NCBI GenBank assembly: GCA_050948905.1
Contig: JBMNES010000001.1
Location: forward strand, 1,860,001-1,924,000
Length of the DNA: 64,000 bases
Source: DTKD01 sp050948905
GTDB lineage: Bacteria; Armatimonadota; UBA5829
Direction of reading: 5' to 3'
The notes beneath the pieces are model-generated. The model searched no databases. It saw only the letters and a program-made list of their open reading frames with translations, and was not told the DNA's origin. Both the position numbers and the translations under genes were made by a program. Positions 35,067 through 44,918 of the stretch are shown here, piece after piece; within the stretch, counting starts at the first letter, position 1; every line of letters begins with the position of its first letter.

Positions 35067-36248
35067 GGTATGTAAGAGGGATGCGGGTTTGAGGGCGGTT
35101 TTGCCGAGCTTCTCATTGACTTTATCGACCGTCTCGACCAGCGTTTTTCGTTTGGGGTCGTCAAACAGGCCGTGCTGAATAACCTCATCGGTCAGCCCGG
35201 ACGCCGAGACCCCTATTAACCTCAACGGCAGGCCTTTGCCCAGGATATTATCGAGCAGGGGTCTGGCCGCGTAATATATAGCTAACCCATCGTCCGTTTG
35301 CTCCGACAAGCTATGGGTGCGGGTAGTGCGCTGCAGATTTCCATATCTTCCAACCACCCCGACCACTCCAGCCATCAGTCCGCCCTTGCGCAACCTGTAC
35401 GCCACCTGTTCGGATAGATAATGCAGCATGCGGCTGAGTTCCTCGACATCCGTCGTATCCTCGCCCAGGGTAGTCTCGTGGCTGATAGATTTCTCTATGG
35501 CCCTTTCGTAGTAGGGGATAACCGGCGAATCATCCAGCCCCTTCCCCATATCCGCCAGCCTGTCTCCCAACACTCCGAACGCCTTTTGCAGCCTGTGCCT
35601 GCTGGTCCGACCCAATCCTGCAGCGGTGGTAATGCCCATCGTCCGCAGTTTTTCCGCGGTCTTTTGTCCAATGCCGTGCAGCGCGGTCAATGGCAGCGTA
35701 TCATACAAGCTATCCAAATCTTCCCATTTAATCTGCGACAGCCCGTCCGGTTTCTTCAGCCCGGCCGCCAGTTTTGCAAGCAACTTATTAGGAGCTATTC
35801 CAATCGTGCAGGTCAGTTTTTCCTGCTTACGAATCTGCTCCTTAAGCTGCCTTGCCGCCTCCATTGCCCCGCCGAAACGCTCACAGGTGCGGGTCATGTC
35901 CATATAGCACTCGTCAATGGAAGAAATCTCCACCATATCGGTAAACGTCTCACATATAGCAAAAACGCTTCTCGAAGCCTGTCGATAAAGGGCGGGTCGT
36001 GCGGGGATTATCTCAGCGTGCGGGCACAATCTGACGGCCTGGGTGTAAGACATAGCGGAATGCACCCCATATTTGCGTATCTCATAATTGGCGGCGCATA
36101 CCACCGACCTCGGACTTGCGCTGCCGACCACCATCACCGGCTTACCAACCAACTCCGGCCGTTCGCGCTCCTCCACGCTCGCAAAAAACGCGTCCATATC
36201 CAGCAAATATACGACTCTATCAGAGGATTCCACCACGCGCCTCTCCAT
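35034..36248 (-). CDS. dinB: DNA polymerase IV (Y-family translesion polymerase)
   Basis: An error-prone polymerase that copies damaged template. The 404-residue protein has the catalytic aspartate motifs LLDMDAFFASVEE and SSIDECYMDMT, the palm/finger block SVVCAANYEIRKYGV, the helix-hairpin-helix LHGIGQKTAEKLR and the little-finger domain. The ATG at 36248 lacks a good ribosome site; GTG at 36233 with GGAGAGG six bases ahead is an equally likely start. A TATAAT on the minus strand (36271-36276) may be its -10. No LexA box is evident. Neighbouring repair genes suggest a repair cluster. Confidence 0.95.
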   Translation of the reverse strand: MERRVVESSDRVVYLLDMDAFFASVEERERPELVGKPVMVVGSASPRSVVCAANYEIRKYGVHSAMSYTQAVRLCPHAEIIPARPALYRQASRSVFAICETFTDMVEISSIDECYMDMTRTCERFGGAMEAARQLKEQIRKQEKLTCTIGIAPNKLLAKLAAGLKKPDGLSQIKWEDLDSLYDTLPLTALHGIGQKTAEKLRTMGITTAAGLGRTSRHRLQKAFGVLGDRLADMGKGLDDSPVIPYYERAIEKSISHETTLGEDTTDVEELSRMLHYLSEQVAYRLRKGGLMAGVVGVVGRYGNLQRTTRTHSLSEQTDDGLAIYYAARPLLDNILGKGLPLRLIGVSASGLTDEVIQHGLFDDPKRKTLVETVDKVNEKLGKTALKPASLLHTKKRDHITFKG

Positions 36249-36336
36249 CTATCTGCTTCGATTATATCAGATTATCCGGCTATCCCGGCGCTTCTGCAAA
36301 TCCTGTTTAACGAGGGTAGCTCAATTCGTATTCTCG

Positions 36337-36365
36337 TTGACACTGCATACCTGCCGTGCTATACT
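36337..36365 (+). promoter_or_regulatory. gmk operon promoter
   Basis: Consensus TTGACA (36337-36342), a 17-base spacer, and TATACT (36360-36365). The initiation point would fall near 36372, which rules out the GTG at 36356 as the gmk start and supports ATG 36395. Confidence 0.85.
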
Positions 36366-36394
36366 CTGGAGGACTATTTCAGGGGGATCTGCCG

Positions 36395-37006
36395 ATGCGA
36401 ATCTGGGAAGAATATGCGCAAAACGGGGGACTCCTCTTCGTGCTTTCCGGCCCTTCCGGAGTGGGTAAAGACACGGTATTTAAGAAGTTTCTTACCCTCG
36501 GCGCCGACGTCAAAAAAAGCATCTCCTGCACCACCAGGAGTGATCGCGGCAACGAAGTCAACGGGGTAGATTACTTTTTCCTGACCACGGACGAGTTTAT
36601 TCAGAGGCAGGCACGGGGATTCTTTTTAGAGAGCGCGCTTTACAACGGCGACTGGTATGGCACCCCGCGCGAATGGGTCGAACAACAGAACTCTCAAGGC
36701 AACGATGTAATGCTCGTCATTGAGATTCAGGGTGCGGGCGAAATAAAACGCCAGAGGCCGGATAGCGTTGCCGTATTCATCGTTCCACCATCTATGGAGG
36801 AACTTGAACGCAGGCTTCGCGACAGAGCAACCGACTCCGAGTCCAGCATTAAAACCAGGCTCGCAACAGCAACCGAAGAACTGCAATTCGTTTCAAAATA
36901 CGATTATGTCATTGAAAACGACACCGTTGAAAAGGCGGCGCAAGAGCTGAAAGCGATAGTAATTGCCGAACGAAACAAGGTAAAACGCGACCCAAAGAGA
37001 CTATGA
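36395..37006 (+). CDS. gmk: Guanylate kinase
   Basis: Phosphorylates GMP to GDP. A 203-residue kinase with P-loop SGPSGVGKDT, the GMP-binding block SCTTRSDRGNEVNGVDYFF, and the lid/C-terminal LxxR-rich region VPPSMEELERRLRDRATDS. ATG 36395 is chosen because AGGGGGAT precedes it and because the upstream codon lies in the promoter. The last four bases overlap coaBC. In many bacteria rpoZ lies between these two genes; here it does not. Confidence 0.95.
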   Translation: MRIWEEYAQNGGLLFVLSGPSGVGKDTVFKKFLTLGADVKKSISCTTRSDRGNEVNGVDYFFLTTDEFIQRQARGFFLESALYNGDWYGTPREWVEQQNSQGNDVMLVIEIQGAGEIKRQRPDSVAVFIVPPSMEELERRLRDRATDSESSIKTRLATATEELQFVSKYDYVIENDTVEKAAQELKAIVIAERNKVKRDPKRL

Positions 37007-38214
37007 AAAGCTCGTTGGAATCAAAAAAGATAATACTTGGCATCACCGGCGGCATAGCGGCCTATAAATCCGCCTACATCGCCAGCGCACTTGTCAAGCG
37101 TGGCGCGGATGTTCACGTTGTTATGACCGCCAGCGCACTCAAACTTATTCAACCCGCAACGTTCTGGGGGATCACCTCGAATCACGTCATAACCGACGTC
37201 TTCGAGCCGCCGCGTTCCAGGGAAATCGTCCACATCGCATTGCCCGAAACCGCCGATGTAATGCTCATAGCCCCCGCCACGGCCAACATTATCGGCAAAC
37301 TGGCAAACGGGATAGCCGACGATATGCTATCCACTATGGCGCTGGTGGCAAAAAAGATAGTAATCTGCCCTGCGATGAACGTTCATATGTATCAAAACCC
37401 AGTCGTGACGGCAAATATCGAGAAGTTGCGCGAGCTAGGTTGCGAGATAATCGACGCGGAATCAGGCAGATTAGCATGCGGCGACACAGGCCCTGGTAGG
37501 CTTGCGGAGCCTGATGATATCGTCGAATACATCGAGAATCTACTCTGCGAAAGCGGTAAAGACTACGCCGGTAAGAGCGTGCTAATCACAGCCGGGCCGA
37601 CACACGAACCCATCGACCCCGTGCGCTATATTTCCAACCGTTCATCAGGTAAAATGGGCTATGCAATCGCGCAGGAAGCGGCCGCGCGGGGAGCGCAAGT
37701 AACGCTGGTCAGCGGCCCCACAGACATGTGCGCTCCTGGCGGCGTCGAAGTTGTATCTGTGCAGACCGTGCGGGAGATGTACGATGAGGTGCTCGGGCGT
37801 GTAGCGGACTCTGATATATTCATATCAGCAGCAGCCCCGGCAGATTTTCGCCCCGTCTCGGCTAAGACTGACAAGATCAAAAAATCCGATCACTACACGC
37901 TGGAATTGAGCCAGACCGAGGACATCCTCGCAGCCGTTGGCGCATCCAAAGGCAATACCGTTGTGGTAGGATTCGCCGCAGAAACAGAGAACTTATTAGA
38001 AAATGCCGCACATAAACTCGAAGCCAAGAAAGCGGATTTGATAGTAGCAAATTATGTGGGCGAAGGCAGCGAGGTCTTCGGCGGAGAAGATAACGAAGTA
38101 ACATTAATCTCCAAAGACTCGTCTCCCATCACGCTGCCTAAAATGTCGAAACGCAAGGTAGCGAAAGAGATCTTAGACTTTGTAAAAAGTAACTTCCTGG
38201 AGGACACGAAGTGA
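37003..38214 (+). CDS. coaBC: Bifunctional phosphopantothenoylcysteine decarboxylase/synthetase
   Basis: Carries out two steps of coenzyme A synthesis. The N-terminal flavoprotein decarboxylase half has GITGGIAAYKS, the catalytic His region VHIALPETADVM, APATANIIGKLANGIADD and CPAMNVHMYQNP. The C-terminal synthetase half has ITAGPTHEPIDPVRYISNRSS, AAPADFRP and GFAAETENL. The 403-residue length is standard. It overlaps both gmk and metK by four bases, indicating tight coupling. Confidence 0.96.
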   Translation: MKSSLESKKIILGITGGIAAYKSAYIASALVKRGADVHVVMTASALKLIQPATFWGITSNHVITDVFEPPRSREIVHIALPETADVMLIAPATANIIGKLANGIADDMLSTMALVAKKIVICPAMNVHMYQNPVVTANIEKLRELGCEIIDAESGRLACGDTGPGRLAEPDDIVEYIENLLCESGKDYAGKSVLITAGPTHEPIDPVRYISNRSSGKMGYAIAQEAAARGAQVTLVSGPTDMCAPGGVEVVSVQTVREMYDEVLGRVADSDIFISAAAPADFRPVSAKTDKIKKSDHYTLELSQTEDILAAVGASKGNTVVVGFAAETENLLENAAHKLEAKKADLIVANYVGEGSEVFGGEDNEVTLISKDSSPITLPKMSKRKVAKEILDFVKSNFLEDTK

Positions 38215-39359
38215 GCTCAAAGACGCATATGTTCACCTCTGAGTCGGTAACAGAGGGACACCCTGATAAATTAGCCGACCAAATTTCAGACGCAGTGCTT
38301 GATGCTATCCTCGAACAAGATCCGACTGCGAGGGTCGCGTGCGAGGCGTTATTGACCACGGGAATGGTGGTCGTGGCCGGTGAGGTCACCACCAGAGCCT
38401 ATGTGGAGATACCGGATATAGTACGGCGCACGCTGGATCAGGTTGGTTACACCAGAGCGAGCTACGGCATAGGTTCACACACTTGTGGCGTAATGACCAG
38501 CATCCAGTCCCAGTCCCCGGATATCGCGATGGGAGTCGATGTGGGCGGAGCAGGCGACCAGGGCATGATGTTCGGTTTCGCTTGCGACGAAACCCCGGAA
38601 CTGATGCCGATGCCGATTATGATGGCGCACAAACTAGCCCGCAGACTGGCCGCGATTCGCAAAGACGGCACGCTGGAATATCTCCGCCCGGACGGCAAGA
38701 CCCAGGTCACGGTGGAATATGAAGACGGCAAACCCATTCGCATAGACAAAGTCGTCGTCTCCACCCAGCACCAACAGAACATCCCGCAGTCGACCATTCG
38801 CGAAGATATGATCGAATTCGTAGTGAAACCGATCATACCAGCCGAGTTGATCGACAAAAACACCGAAATATACGTCAACCCCACAGGCGCGTTCTCGGTC
38901 GGCGGCCCGCAGGCTGACACGGGCCTCACAGGTCGCAAGATTATCGTCGACACCTACGGAGGCATGGCCAAGCACGGCGGTGGCTGCTTCTCCGGCAAAG
39001 ACGCTACAAAAGTCGACAGATCCGCATCCTATATGATGAGATACGTCGCCAAGAATATCGTGGCTGCGGGCTTAGCCAGACGCTGCGAACTTCAAGTGGC
39101 ATACGCGATCGGAAAAGCTGAGCCGATGGGAATTATGGTCGATACGTGGCGTACCAACACCATCCCCGAGGAGAAAATCGGCGAGCTTATCCTCAAATAC
39201 TTCGATCTGACTCCCAAGGGTATCATCGACAAACTCGGCCTCAGAAAGCCCATATTCAAGCAGACTGCGTCGTATGGACACTTCGGCCGCACCGACCTCA
39301 ACGTATCCTGGGAAGACCTGGACATGGTCGATATTTTGAAAAAGGAAGCGGGGATTTAG
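38211..39359 (+). CDS. metK: S-adenosylmethionine synthetase
   Basis: Makes S-adenosylmethionine from methionine and ATP. The 382-residue enzyme shows SVTEGHPDKLADQISDA, the hexapeptide-type GAGDQGMMFGFA, and the P-loop-like GGCFSGKDATKVDRSASY. Start is GTG overlapping the coaBC stop by four bases after GGAGGACAC. No SAM riboswitch is present upstream because the gene is internal to the operon. Confidence 0.97.
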   Translation: MSSKTHMFTSESVTEGHPDKLADQISDAVLDAILEQDPTARVACEALLTTGMVVVAGEVTTRAYVEIPDIVRRTLDQVGYTRASYGIGSHTCGVMTSIQSQSPDIAMGVDVGGAGDQGMMFGFACDETPELMPMPIMMAHKLARRLAAIRKDGTLEYLRPDGKTQVTVEYEDGKPIRIDKVVVSTQHQQNIPQSTIREDMIEFVVKPIIPAELIDKNTEIYVNPTGAFSVGGPQADTGLTGRKIIVDTYGGMAKHGGGCFSGKDATKVDRSASYMMRYVAKNIVAAGLARRCELQVAYAIGKAEPMGIMVDTWRTNTIPEEKIGELILKYFDLTPKGIIDKLGLRKPIFKQTASYGHFGRTDLNVSWEDLDMVDILKKEAGI

Positions 39360-41759
39360 TTGTATGCACGGGTTGTCGTCGACACAGGCGCGACCAGTCC
39401 CATAGACTCGCTTACATACGAGATACCTGATGACCTGGCTGGGCAGGTGGAGATCGGCGCGTGTGTGCTGGTCCCGCTGACCTCCCGCCGGGTCATCGGC
39501 TATGTGATCGGCTTTGAGGACTCATCCCCGGTTAAAGATACTCGCCCGATTATCGCGATTCTCGACGGCCCGGTGCGCCTGAACGCCGGGATGATCGGCC
39601 TGGCAGAGTGGATATCCGATCGGTATTTGGCCCCATTGCCTCGCGTGATAATGGGTATGCTGCCCGGTGTGATGCAGGGCAAGCTCAAATGTGAGGTAGA
39701 AAGCCTCGAGGTCGAATCAGATCTAACCCCAGCCGAATTCGGTTTGCTTAACCAGATTGAAGCTAACGGCTGCGCGGATGTCGGCAGCCTCGTCGGTGAT
39801 AAGCCCACCATACAAAGACTGCTCAGGCAACTCGAAAAAAAAGGCGCCATTCGCCGAAAGTGGAAACTAATTCAACCCGGCGGAAAGCCAAGGATTCTGA
39901 AAGGCGTGAGGCTAGTCCCTGACGCGCCGGTTGACTTAATAGAATCTTTACCCGAAAAACAATCGGAAGCCTATTCACTGATCGCCGAACTCGGCCGTGA
40001 CATCGCCATCGCCGAACTGATTCGCAGATATGGCCTCAGCAGAGCGTCGATAACCTCGCTTATAAATAAAGGCGTTGCAGAAGATATCGAGATGGTCTTC
40101 AGGCGCGACCCGGCATTTGCGAGAATCGACGAACGGCGAGTCAATCTCACAGCCGACCAGCGCAACGCAGTAGATGTAATCACGAATTGCATCCAAGCCG
40201 GCAAATACACCGGCCACTTGCTCTTCGGAGTAACAGCCAGCGGCAAGACCGAGGTCTATCTGGGCAGCATCGAACGTGCCTTAGAGTTAGGCAAAACCTG
40301 CCTGGTGCTGCTTCCCGAAATAGCCCTCACAACCCAGGTAATGAATATCTTCAAAAGCCGACTGGGAAGTCAGGTCGCTGTTCTGCACAGCGCCCTTTCG
40401 GCAGGAGAAAGATGCGACGAATGGGCGCGGATTTCCGAAGGCGAGGCCAGGGTCGTGTTGGGAGCACGGTCGGCGGTGTTCGCTCCGCTGGCAAATCTTG
40501 GTTTGATAATAGTCGATGAGGAGCACGAGGCCAGCTATAAACAGGACTCCTCCCCACGATACAACGGCCGGGATGTGGCGATAAAACGAGCGCAGGACGC
40601 AAATGCCGCCCTTGTTCTCGGCAGCGCAACTCCAAGCATCGAGGCGTATCACGCAGCTCAAAACGGCGAATATGTTATGCTTACCATGGCCAGCAGGGTA
40701 GAAAACCGCCCGATGCCCACTGTTGAAATAGCCAATCTCAAAGATGAGTTCGCAAAGGGCAAAGCCACGATCTTCACAGAAAGGCTCGAACAGGGAATCC
40801 GCGAGAGACTCGACCGGGGAGAGCAGGTAATTCTACTTCAAAACAGGCGCGCATACTCCACTTTTCTTATGTGCAGAGAATGCGGCTACGTCGCCAGATG
40901 CCCGCACTGCGCCGTCTCATTGAAGCTGCATGCGGCCGCACGCAAGTTGAGCTGTCACCATTGCGGTTACGAGGAGTCTGCGCCGGATGTCTGTCCCAAG
41001 TGCAAGGGTCTGAAGATTCGCAAGTTCGGCATAGGCACGGAAAAGGTAGAAGAAGCCGCCAGGCAGTCGTTTGAGAACGCCAGGGTGCTGAGGATGGATC
41101 GCGACACCACCTCACGAAAAGGCGCTCACGGCGAGATATTGAGCACGTTTCGAGCAGGTGAGGCGGATATTCTGGTTGGCACCCAAATGATCGCAAAGGG
41201 CCTGGATTTTCCAAACGTCACACTTGTCGGGATAATCAGCGCCGACACCTCTCTGAATATGCCGGATTTTCGCGCCACCGAGCGCACCTATCAACTCGTC
41301 TCACAAGTAGCAGGCAGGGCGGGCAGGGGAAAGACTCCGGGCGAGGTAATAATCCAGACTTTCGATCCTGACAATTACGCGATAAAATGCGCAGTCGACC
41401 ACGACTATGTCAGCTTCTTCGAGCTGGAATTGCAGGGCAGACGGGAACTCAACTACCCTCCTTTTTCTACTCTAATCAATCTCACGTCACAGGATTCAGA
41501 CAATAACGCGGCTAAATCTGCCCTCGACGAGCTTAACGGCACAATAGCGACCCTGCCATATTCATTGCGCAAAAGTGTCACCATAGACGGCCCAATTCCG
41601 GCGGTACTGTCAAAGCTAAAGGGTCAATATCGCTGGCACACCGTGATGCGGTCGGCTGAACGAGGAGCGGCGGCGGGTTTGTTGCGTGCTGCATTCGAAG
41701 CCAATCCTGCCGTCCGCAGAAAGCTCGTGGTAGATGTAGATCCAGTCTCAATGTTATAA
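39360..41759 (+). CDS. priA: Primosomal protein N' (replication restart helicase)
   Basis: A 799-residue superfamily 2 helicase that reloads the replisome at stalled forks. The N-terminal 3'-end-binding domain begins YARVVVDTGATSPIDSLTYE. Helicase motifs include LLFGVTASGKTEVYL, LVLLPEIALT, IIVDEEHEASYKQD, and GSATPS. The zinc-binding cluster has paired cysteines (CRECGYVARCPHC, then CHHCGY and CPKCKG). Motifs GTQMIAKGLDFPNVTLVG and VAGRAGRG close the core. Start is TTG directly after the metK stop, with GGGGAT ahead. Confidence 0.95.
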   Translation: MYARVVVDTGATSPIDSLTYEIPDDLAGQVEIGACVLVPLTSRRVIGYVIGFEDSSPVKDTRPIIAILDGPVRLNAGMIGLAEWISDRYLAPLPRVIMGMLPGVMQGKLKCEVESLEVESDLTPAEFGLLNQIEANGCADVGSLVGDKPTIQRLLRQLEKKGAIRRKWKLIQPGGKPRILKGVRLVPDAPVDLIESLPEKQSEAYSLIAELGRDIAIAELIRRYGLSRASITSLINKGVAEDIEMVFRRDPAFARIDERRVNLTADQRNAVDVITNCIQAGKYTGHLLFGVTASGKTEVYLGSIERALELGKTCLVLLPEIALTTQVMNIFKSRLGSQVAVLHSALSAGERCDEWARISEGEARVVLGARSAVFAPLANLGLIIVDEEHEASYKQDSSPRYNGRDVAIKRAQDANAALVLGSATPSIEAYHAAQNGEYVMLTMASRVENRPMPTVEIANLKDEFAKGKATIFTERLEQGIRERLDRGEQVILLQNRRAYSTFLMCRECGYVARCPHCAVSLKLHAAARKLSCHHCGYEESAPDVCPKCKGLKIRKFGIGTEKVEEAARQSFENARVLRMDRDTTSRKGAHGEILSTFRAGEADILVGTQMIAKGLDFPNVTLVGIISADTSLNMPDFRATERTYQLVSQVAGRAGRGKTPGEVIIQTFDPDNYAIKCAVDHDYVSFFELELQGRRELNYPPFSTLINLTSQDSDNNAAKSALDELNGTIATLPYSLRKSVTIDGPIPAVLSKLKGQYRWHTVMRSAERGAAAGLLRAAFEANPAVRRKLVVDVDPVSML

Positions 41760-41814
41760 TTAGTCGGCCAATCTGCACGGCCACGTTAAAAAATCAATTC
41801 CAGCGGAGTTTAAT

Positions 41815-42297
41815 ATGTCGGATAACGCAATAGTTCGATACGGCGACCCAGTGTTGAGACAACGGGCGGAAGAGGTCGAGTTTAACGATGAAATAAAAGC
41901 GCTTATCGAGAAAATGTATGTGATCATGGCCGAATCCAACGGCCTGGGCCTTGCCGCGCCCCAAATCGGTATCTCCAAGCGCGTGTTCACTTATGACATC
42001 GGCGACGGACAGCACGCCATCGTAAACGGCGAGATCACCCGATCCAGCGGCGAGGAAGTCAGCGTAGAGGGCTGCCTCAGCATCCCCGGCCTGCAGGGCG
42101 ACGTCCCTAGAGCCGAACGGGTCACAATAACCGGCCTCGACGAGAACGGCAAGAAGGTCACCATCAGGGCAGAAGGGCTTTTAGCCCGCGTCTTCCAACA
42201 TGAGACCGATCATCTCGACGGCAAAATGTTCATCGACCGCGCAGACCCTGACACATTGGAAGCGGTCCCGCTTAAGGACGATGACGACGAGGAGTAA
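41815..42297 (+). CDS. def: Peptide deformylase
   Basis: Removes the formyl group from nascent N-terminal methionine. A 160-residue metalloprotease with all three motifs: GLGLAAPQIG, EGCLSIPG (metal Cys) and QHETDHLDG (metal His pair and catalytic Glu). It belongs to the same operon as fmt, which makes the formyl donor tRNA. An acidic C-terminal tail (DDDDEE) follows. Confidence 0.96.
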   Translation: MSDNAIVRYGDPVLRQRAEEVEFNDEIKALIEKMYVIMAESNGLGLAAPQIGISKRVFTYDIGDGQHAIVNGEITRSSGEEVSVEGCLSIPGLQGDVPRAERVTITGLDENGKKVTIRAEGLLARVFQHETDHLDGKMFIDRADPDTLEAVPLKDDDDEE

Positions 42298-42302
42298 AAC
42301 GC

Positions 42303-43976
42303 ATGCACAGCAGCACAATAAGCAGGAATCTCGGGTTAATCGTCATCGCGGCGATTCTTACTCTCTGTTGTGTGCCGCTGTATGCCGCCATCAACCCTGA
42401 AAATGTCGCAGTCATAGTCAACAGCAACTCAAAACCGTCTCAGGCAATCGGTGCATATTATTGCAAGCAGCGCGGGATTCCGACCCGAAACCTTATACAG
42501 GTCGATGCCCCTACCCAGGAGACAATTTCTCAGGATCAATATAAGACCCTGGCTCAGAGCATCCAAAAGCTATTGACAGCCGCGCCTCTCAGCGTAAATC
42601 CAAAGAATTTCGCTGGCGATAAAATTCAGGTGCTGGTCACGTGCTACGGCATTCCGTCAAAAATCCTCGGCAAGTGTCCCGGTACAACGTCGGAGACTAC
42701 CTCTGTGGATTCGTATTTGACCCTGCTGTTCAACGATAACGCTGGCCCGGATGTGATCGACGCGGACTATTTCGCATATACGAACTGCGCTCGCACGGGC
42801 GGCGGAGGGCCGACCGGTCTGTTTAACCCTTACTACAATAAAGACCAATCCTTCGCCGCATTCCGCGCCTCAAAAGATAACTCCATAACCAAATTCGGCA
42901 ATACCTATCGCCTGCGATATCTAGTCTGCCGACTGGACGGCTACGACGATCTCAAGGTCACTTTATCTGGTGTGAGCGTGCCAAGGGACGTCCGCGATAT
43001 GATCGACCGCGGCAAGGCTTCGACAGGCCAGAAAGGCAAATTCTATCTCGATGAGCCGTGGAGAGGGGACCAGGGCTACAGTCACGGCCGATACGCCTCT
43101 ACCGAATCCGCTCTTAAGAGTCTGATCGGCGCTGACAACGTCATCCGGGATTCCTCAGCATCGGCAACGTATTTGAACCAGCGCGACGTCATGGGCTATG
43201 CCAGTTTTGGAATGCACGATCTCGACATCCTGACCAAAACCGACTGGGGCAGGCCGCATTTTACGTGGAAGCCTGGCGCTGTTGCCATAATCAACGAATC
43301 CGCAGGCGGCCAGCAACTGCGCAGCCCGCAGCACGCCTATGGCTACAAAACAATCGGCTCTTCAGATTCCGCCAACCCAAAAACGAGTCAGATAAGCCGG
43401 CCTGTGATGCGAGTATTAGTGAGCTACAAAGTCGGTAGCACTGTGAAACATTTCCAGGGCTATAAGGTGGCGTTGCTGGACTACAAAAACACAGTCCTTA
43501 AAACAGCAACGGTCGGCGCAGATGGTATCGCAGAGATCGACCTTTCCGACCCCAGCATTAAGTGGCCAGCGGACCACAAAACTAAGGTTCAAGTCTACTA
43601 CCCGGACAAGGACTCAGGCTATCACGACGGCAGCGCATTGGCTTATTCTACGCTCACGTTTACTCCAAACGATTTGCTGTTCAAAGACAAGCAGCAGTCG
43701 AGAGGCAGATACGCCGAGGTCTATCTTGCCAGGCAATGTTCAGCCGAATACATCCGCGATGGCTGTTCCGGCATCAACGCAGCCGTATCCGAGCCAGGTG
43801 CCGATTTTGTAAACGCGGGTGTCACCCTGCCGCAGTACGCCAAAGGATACACCTGGGCGGAGGCAGCGTATATGGGGACCCGCCACCTTGGTTACAAAAC
43901 TATTCTACTCGGCGACCCTCTAATGGCGCCTTACGGGCCGGTGAAAAGCGCATCTGCGTGGCGGGAGAGACACTAA
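42303..43976 (+). CDS. Secreted TIGR03790-family protein
   Basis: A 557-residue protein with an N-terminal signal peptide (hydrophobic LGLIVIAAILTLCCVPLYA followed by AINPENVAV). The family block VAVIVNSNSKPSQAIGAYYCKQRGIPTRN and the later QVLVTCYGIPSKI and ARTGGGGPTGLFNPYY match the TIGR03790 family, of unknown function and found mainly in environmental bacteria. A C-terminal domain with beta-sandwich-like GYKVALLDYKNTVLKTATV follows. It is wedged between def and fmt with spacings of 5 and 0 bases, an unexpected place for an exported protein. Confidence 0.8.
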   Translation: MHSSTISRNLGLIVIAAILTLCCVPLYAAINPENVAVIVNSNSKPSQAIGAYYCKQRGIPTRNLIQVDAPTQETISQDQYKTLAQSIQKLLTAAPLSVNPKNFAGDKIQVLVTCYGIPSKILGKCPGTTSETTSVDSYLTLLFNDNAGPDVIDADYFAYTNCARTGGGGPTGLFNPYYNKDQSFAAFRASKDNSITKFGNTYRLRYLVCRLDGYDDLKVTLSGVSVPRDVRDMIDRGKASTGQKGKFYLDEPWRGDQGYSHGRYASTESALKSLIGADNVIRDSSASATYLNQRDVMGYASFGMHDLDILTKTDWGRPHFTWKPGAVAIINESAGGQQLRSPQHAYGYKTIGSSDSANPKTSQISRPVMRVLVSYKVGSTVKHFQGYKVALLDYKNTVLKTATVGADGIAEIDLSDPSIKWPADHKTKVQVYYPDKDSGYHDGSALAYSTLTFTPNDLLFKDKQQSRGRYAEVYLARQCSAEYIRDGCSGINAAVSEPGADFVNAGVTLPQYAKGYTWAEAAYMGTRHLGYKTILLGDPLMAPYGPVKSASAWRERH

Positions 43977-44909
43977 ATGAGGATCATCTTTACGGGGACA
44001 AGTGAGTTTGCGGTGCCGGCGCTCGAGGCCTTAATCGCATCCCCGCATGAGGTGGTCGCTGTAATCACCCAGCCCGACAGACCAAAGGGCCGTGGCAGGG
44101 AAATGCAAATGCCGCCTGTCAAGGTCATAGCACAGGCCCATTCGATTCCGATTCTCCAGCCTGAAAAGATGCGACAGCCGGAGTCGATCGCTGAAATTAA
44201 GTCATTTAGCCCAATCGATGTGATGGTAGTCGCTGCCTACGGTCAGATAGTGCCGCAGGAATTACTCGACTGGCCATCTATCGGGTGCGTCAACATCCAC
44301 GGCTCGATTCTTCCCAAATATCGCGGAGCCGCCCCTGTTCAATATGCTTTAATTTCCGGCGAAAAGCAGACTGGTATAACCACAATGTTCATGGACGCCG
44401 GACTAGACACCGGTGATATCCTGCTTCAAAGCACGCTCGATATCGACCCGGACGAAAACGCCGGTCAACTCGGCGAGCGCCTGGCTTTAATGGGAGCAGA
44501 TTTGCTTTTGCGCACTCTCAGGGGCCTGGAAGAGAACACCATCGCCTCTACCCCTCAAAATGATGACTTAGCCACCAAGGCGCCATCTCTAAAACGGGAC
44601 GCCGGGTCAATCGACTGGAGCCGACCCGCGCAGGACATAGTAAACCTTATCAGAGGTTGCACCCCAAGACCCGGTGCGTTCTCAAAATTAGCCGGCTCGC
44701 AGGTCAAAGTGTGGAAAGCGGCAGTCTCAAATCTCACCGGCGAGCCTGGGCTAATACTGGCCGCTGACAACAACGGAATTGAGGTCGCTGCAGGGGATGG
44801 CTCAGTACGACTGATAGAAGTCCAACCTGAATCCCGCAAAAAAATGCCAGCCGCCGACTTCGCCCGCGGCGGAATAAAACCCGGAGACCGTTTCGACGTA
44901 AGGCTATAA
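43977..44909 (+). CDS. fmt: Methionyl-tRNA formyltransferase
   Basis: Formylates initiator Met-tRNA. A 310-residue protein with IIFTGTSEFAVPALEAL, QPDRPKGRGREMQ, the folate-binding and catalytic block CVNIHGSILPKYRGAAPVQYA (Asn-His), and TTMFMDAGLDTGDIL. The C-terminal OB-fold is recognisable by RGCTPRPGAFSKL. Start ATG directly follows the previous stop. It ends the gmk operon; a repeat cluster follows. Confidence 0.96.
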   Translation: MRIIFTGTSEFAVPALEALIASPHEVVAVITQPDRPKGRGREMQMPPVKVIAQAHSIPILQPEKMRQPESIAEIKSFSPIDVMVVAAYGQIVPQELLDWPSIGCVNIHGSILPKYRGAAPVQYALISGEKQTGITTMFMDAGLDTGDILLQSTLDIDPDENAGQLGERLALMGADLLLRTLRGLEENTIASTPQNDDLATKAPSLKRDAGSIDWSRPAQDIVNLIRGCTPRPGAFSKLAGSQVKVWKAAVSNLTGEPGLILAADNNGIEVAAGDGSVRLIEVQPESRKKMPAADFARGGIKPGDRFDVRL

Positions 44910-44918
44910 ACACCCAAC

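Noticed and set aside
36249..36300. LexA/SOS operator for dinB
   Set aside because: No recognisable SOS box palindrome is present; only a possible -10 is seen.
38150..38214. SAM riboswitch before metK
   Set aside because: metK overlaps coaBC by four bases, so there is no room for a leader.
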